From Lunularia cruciata (Eukaryota; Streptophyta; Marchantiopsida; Lunulariales; Lunulariaceae): a stretch of DNA of 64,000 nt. Positions 60,480 through 64,000 of this stretch are shown in pieces. Location: assembly GCA_948567375.1 (NCBI GenBank), contig OX419757.1, positions 58,156,001 through 58,220,000 on the forward strand, given 5' to 3'. The translations under genes were made by a program, and so were the position numbers. The stretch's first letter is position 1. Every line of letters begins with the position of its first letter. The notes beneath the pieces are model-generated. The model worked only from the letters and a program-made list of their open reading frames with translations, made no database searches and was not told the DNA's origin.

Positions 60480-61600
60480 CCATATTGAGCAAGTAAGGCC
60501 GCAAGGTACATTTACTAGTGATCTTCATTTTCCAAAGTGATTTCCACCTCCTCCTCTTCAATGCATCTCTCCATGTTGTTCAAAGATCACCTGTATGAAG
60601 GTCGAGGGCCTCTGGGAAGTTGAGCACGACAGTTGGTAGATATATGCCCAATACGACCGCAATTGTAACTACAACATTGTTCTCCTCAAAATCCTTCTCC
60701 TCGTGGGACTCCATTTCTCTGTTCTTCTACCCGTCCCCATTCTCCTTGAAGCGGTCATGCTCCTCGGTCTCGAAACCAAAGGTTACTCAGTTCCATCGAT
60801 ATTGGTCTACCCATGCGTGACAATTCTGCCCAATAATGTTGAGGTGGAACTACTCCTTCACCTCCACCTAATGCTCCTGCTATTCTTTGCGCACAAGCAA
60901 TGGCTTCAAATATCGTGCAAGGATTTTGCACCATGACTTCTTGGCAAATCCGCTCCTTCAACCCTTGTTTGAAATTGTCGAGACCCTCTGCTGGACTCAT
61001 GTCGGTTATTGCAACTTGTAGATCCAAAAATGCCTCCACATACTCTCATATGTTGTTCTTCTGTTTCAATCCCCATAGTCGGATCCGGGCCATCTGCACA
61101 GAATCCACCAATTGGAAATTCTTCAGCAATCCTTCTTGCATTACTGTCCATGTGACCTTCCTTCTCTCGGCCAACATGGATCGTTCCCAAGCGTTGTACC
61201 ATGTGAGAGCTTTATCAATCAAGTACCCACATGCAAACACGCCTACAACATGCTTGGTGATCTCTATTGAGAACAACGGAAAATATCATTTCATTCTCGA
61301 GATCCAGTTCTCCACTACTCCCATTGTACGTTGCCCCTTGTAAGGCTTGATGTTGCAGGTCTTCTTCATATGAAGTAGTAATGTGGCTTCATCATTGATA
61401 GGGTTTGTAGGCACGGGTGCCTCTCCAAGTACTTCAATTGCAGGTATTGGATTTTGAGATGGCTCTTCTTCTTGCATTGCTTGATCATTCTTGAAGGTCT
61501 GCACTTGACTTTGTATTGCCTCCATGGTCATCTTAATCTCTTGAAATTTGTTCAACATCCCCTGCATTCCTTGCACCAACTCTTGCAACTACGGATCCAT
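60480..61600 (-). pseudogene. gag: gag of element D (broken)
   Basis: ATG at 61600 (MDP) with TAG as the fourth codon, then QELVQGMQGMLNKFQEIKMT and AIQSQVQTFKNDQAMQEEEP (61588-61286). Capsid-like ACGYLIDKALTWYNAWERSM lies at 61276-61046, followed by MEAFLDLQVAITDMSPAEGL and FEAIACAQRIAGALGGGEGV (61039-60755). The CCHC knuckle CSYNCGRIGHISTNC is at about 60615-60670. Stops and frameshifts between the blocks make it non-functional. Confidence 0.87.
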
Positions 61601-61621
61601 GGTTCTTGTAACACTCAATTG

Positions 61622-62058
61622 CTATACCCTAAACTTCAATAGAGAGTTAATATGATCACTAGAAGGCGCACAAACTATTGGAACTACCATTGGGATCTCA
61701 AAAGCTACCACTTGTTGGTAATATTCCTCACCAAAATTCCTAACCACGAAATCCCTAAACATCACTTTCGGTCTCACTATATAACAAATTTCTACTTGAG
61801 TGTTAAAAGGGAAAGGATTTGGGACATTCAAATCCATCACAACAAAATGTAAATTGTCAAATCCCACTCTCTATCGTAAATCACTACAGGCAAAATCACT
61901 GGGTTTGGCAAATTCATTATTGTATCCATGAACTCTGCTCCGAAGTGAAAAACCAAATACACTCTCACTTGCTCGCGCTGAATGTATATAATCTTGATGT
62001 TGAATGGATTCAAGAATGAAAAGCGAGGCACTGGATATTGTCCTTCCGGAGCATCCAT
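61622..62058 (-). CDS. Extra pre-gag reading frames of element D (function unknown)
   Basis: Two overlapping open frames. The first, 62058-61837, has 73 codons (MDAPEGQYPVPRFSF to WDLTIYILL). The second, 61867-61622, has about 81 codons in another frame and contains FVVMDLNVPNPFPFNTQVEI, VVRNFGEEYYQQVV and VPIVCAPSS. They overlap by about 30 bases, and the corresponding junction lies at the same place in element A. Nothing like them is expected before gag in standard Ty3/gypsy elements. No domain recognised; not obviously membrane or nucleic-acid binding. Confidence 0.6.
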
Positions 62059-62168
62059 TCTATCCTCTTAATCTACCAATTACACCAGAATGTCTCTCCT
62101 CAAAATTACTCAGTCTTAGTAGCCCATGTTCTTCCAAGAGGGGTGATCCGCTCTCTTGGACAACACCC

Positions 62169-62180
62169 GCTTTGATACCA
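62169..62180 (-). other. Primer-binding site of element D
   Basis: Minus strand TGGTATCAAAGC, one base after the LTR end, one mismatch (A for G) from the initiator tRNA-Met site in A and B. Confidence 0.85.
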
Positions 62181-62181
62181 T

Positions 62182-62484
62182 TGTAATACTCCAAGGATAG
62201 GAGACCTAAAGTCCCCTTTTGGTGATACCTCTTTCTGATCTATTCAGTTCATCTTGTGTAACATCCTTCTAGATGTTACCAACCCAATTCTTACCTTCAA
62301 ATCATATGTCTAGCTATTGGTTCTAAGGTTTTCAAATCTATTTCAGTTTTTTGCCATATTAGTAGAAGTACCTTTTTGGTGATACTTCTATCTGATCTAT
62401 TTTGACCATCATGTATAACATCATTCGAGATGTTACCAAACCAAATTTCACATCTATATCATATGGCTAGCTCTTGGTATTACA
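62182..62484 (-). repeat. Internally deleted 5' LTR of element D
   Basis: Only 303 bases against about 726-744 for other copies. Both ends are normal (TGTAATACCAAGAGC at 62484; CTTGGAGTATTACA at 62182), but the sequence jumps from GGGGACTTT in U3 to CTCCTATCCTTGGAG. About 430 bases, including the promoter-proximal duplication and TATA box, are missing. Confidence 0.9.
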
Positions 62485-64000
62485 CCAATCCACAAAGACC
62501 ATGATGGAGTCAAACCCCGAGGTGGTCTTGGGTATTTCACAGACAAGATCCATACTCACTTGTTCCCAATATTGGGTAGGAGTGTGAAGAGGTTGAAGGA
62601 GCCATGCAAGAGCTTGATTAGAAGCTTTGTTTTGTTGACAAAGTAGGCAGTTGTGCATGTAGTCCATCACATCATTGCTCATCTTGGGCCAATAGTAATG
62701 GTGTTGGATTGCATCCAAGGTATTGTCCACTCCGACACCTGCAATGGCCAAATCATGATATTTTGCTAGAATGGTAATGCATAATTCTATGACATTTGGG
62801 ATCCATAATCTACCATCATAAAAGGTGAGTCCTTGGGTGCTAGTGACGCCTTTGGATGATTGTGCTTCTACAATCTGTAGATCAATTTTTGTATGAGCTA
62901 GAATCTTTGGCCAGAATTCAGGGTTAATCTTAACCTCTATCACCAAGTTGTTTGCCATTAGCATGCGGATGAATGCATCTAAAAGTTGCTTCTTACCTTC
63001 CACATAGGTGATTGTCATGTTGAAGCATTGTTGCCACTCTGCTTACTAAATCTGGTGACGAGATAGATCCTTCTGCGTCTTGGGGTAGGCTAGAGGTTTA
63101 TGGTTTGTCTCTACTACAAATGCCTTCTCGCCTAGAATGTGCTTCCAATTCTTGGTTGGAAGAAAAATGGCCAACTCTTCTCATTCTGTGATGTGGTAGT
63201 TGCGCTTTGCCGGTAACAACTTTTGAGAGAAATATACAATTGGATGCCATCCATCATGCCACTCTTGTTGTAGGACTGCTCCTATTGCTATGCTTGATGC
63301 ATTTGTAGCAACTTGATTGGACGTTTTGGGTATACCACTTCAAGATTGGTGCCTATAGCAAGGCGGCTTTCAATTCTTAAAAGGCAAACTCTTGTGTGGT
63401 TCCCCATGTCCACTTCTTCCCCTTGCCAAGTAGTGCCATTAAAGGCTTTGCAACCTTGGAGAAGTACTTGACAAATCTATGATAGAATCCCATCAATCTC
63501 AAGAAGCTCTTGAGTTGAGTCTGATCTTTTGGAGCAATCCATTTTTGAATGACCTCAATTTTATCCGTCAATACTTGAATGCCCTCTACACTTTCTCTAT
63601 GCCCCAAGTAGTCTACTTTAGACTTGCCAAACTTGCACTTTGAGATTTTGGTGTACAATCAATTTTGTCTTAGAATCTAGAGGACTTCTTGTAGATGTTG
63701 TTTGTGTTCTATCATCATGCTATTGTATACTAAGATGTTGTCCAAGAAGACAATGATAGACTTATCTAAGTATGGGCGGAGTATGTCATTCATTAGACTC
63801 ATGAAAGTGGCAGGTGCACTAGTGAGGCCAAAATGCATCACAAGATACTCAAAGTGGCCATACTTGGTTCAAAAGGTAGTTTTGTTCACATCCTCCTCTG
63901 CAATTCGGATTTGATTATAACCACTCCACAAGTCCAATTTGGTGAAGTATCTTGCTCCATGAAGTTGATCAAACATGTCATCCATGCAAGGTAAGGGGTA
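62485..64000 (-). mobile_element. pol: Element E: truncated chromovirus pol (integrase N-part, RNase H, RT), runs off the window
   Basis: Minus-strand pol of the same family, cut at its integrase core by element D and at the other end by the window edge. Integrase: 63018-62490, with HHYYWPKMSNDVMDYMHNCL, LCQQNKASNQ and SMDLVCEIPKTTSGFD, stopping at FVDW. RNase H: about 63450-63020, with ATNASS (same Asp-to-Asn change), plus one missing base near 63310 that shifts the frame. RT: 64000-63377, with DYLGHRESVEGIQVLTDKIE and FLRLMGFYHRFVKYFSKVAK. The LDD-region reads with Asn (LDNI, from TTGGACAAC near 63735-63745), so the RT would be inactive. Confidence 0.9.

Larger units (their letters stand above)
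55810..62484 (-). mobile_element. Element D: chromovirus with rearranged LTRs, nested between B and E
   Basis: Minus-strand copy of the same family, 6675 bases, bounded on both sides by CCAAT (55805-55809 and 62485-62489). From right to left: a shortened 5' LTR (62484-62182), primer-binding site (62180-62169, TGGTATCAAAGC, one mismatch), pre-gag frames, gag, pol with chromodomain, polypurine tract, a partial LTR (57161-56611), a 75-base repeat of the chromodomain end and polypurine tract (56610-56536), and a full LTR (56535-55810). Although B and E flank it, they are different half-elements in opposite orientation. Confidence 0.9.

Overview
The window is nuclear DNA from a land plant. Evidence is intron-bearing genes for plastid zeta-carotene isomerase (Z-ISO), serine palmitoyltransferase subunit LCB1 and an EI24-type ER membrane protein, plus an S28 serine peptidase gene, set among decayed transposable elements. 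Introns are short (mostly about 75-450 bases; one in EI24 reaches about 840) and the repeats include a pogo/Tigger-like transposase relic and a non-LTR reverse transcriptase of an uncommon type. A non-seed plant (moss, lycophyte or fern) is therefore plausible, but the species cannot be fixed from the sequence alone. No operon, CRISPR or prokaryotic features are present.

Layout. 1-4.6 kb: AT-rich DNA with a degraded Tigger/pogo-like transposase (1052-2850) and short tandem repeats. 5.06-6.51 kb (-): an intact, apparently intronless S28 serine carboxypeptidase. 8.4-18.45 kb: a minus-strand non-LTR retroelement relic (RT, Cys/His knuckle, putative nuclease-like tail) split by a 6.6-kb chromodomain-type Ty3/gypsy element, 'element A' (10455-17047). 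21.2-23.3 kb (+): Z-ISO, five exons. 25.4-29.7 kb (-): EI24 homologue, eleven exons, convergent with Z-ISO. 31-44 kb: AT-rich DNA with a heavily decayed Ty3/gypsy relic (about 33-37.75 kb), a perfect 18-bp-stem hairpin (38125-38166), an unrecognised Lys/Glu-rich coding relic (about 39.9-41.4 kb) and a second copy of the non-LTR element's C-terminal region (about 42.9-43.4 kb). 45.4-49.3 kb (-): LCB1, twelve exons. 52.3-64 kb: a nest of the same chromovirus family as A: B (+, LTR to RT, truncated), D (-, 55810-62484, with duplicated and deleted LTRs) and E (-, truncated by D and by the window end).

The four cellular genes look independent: carotenoid isomerisation in the plastid, sphingolipid base synthesis at the ER, an ER/autophagy-linked membrane protein, and a secreted or vacuolar peptidase. 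For the three spliced genes every proposed junction is GT-AG and all phases join into one reading frame; these models were built by eye from the sequence and recalled family similarity.

Main points for a second look: a catalytic-Asp-to-Asn change in RNase H shared by three copies of the chromovirus family; a small extra reading-frame pair before gag in the same family; the tandemly duplicated U3 of its LTR; an aberrant LTR-stub-LTR structure and a CCAAT flank joining two unrelated half-elements in the 55.8-62.5 kb nest; a dispersed sequence of about 55 bp present four times; and the non-LTR element with a CCHC plus nuclease-like C-terminus.
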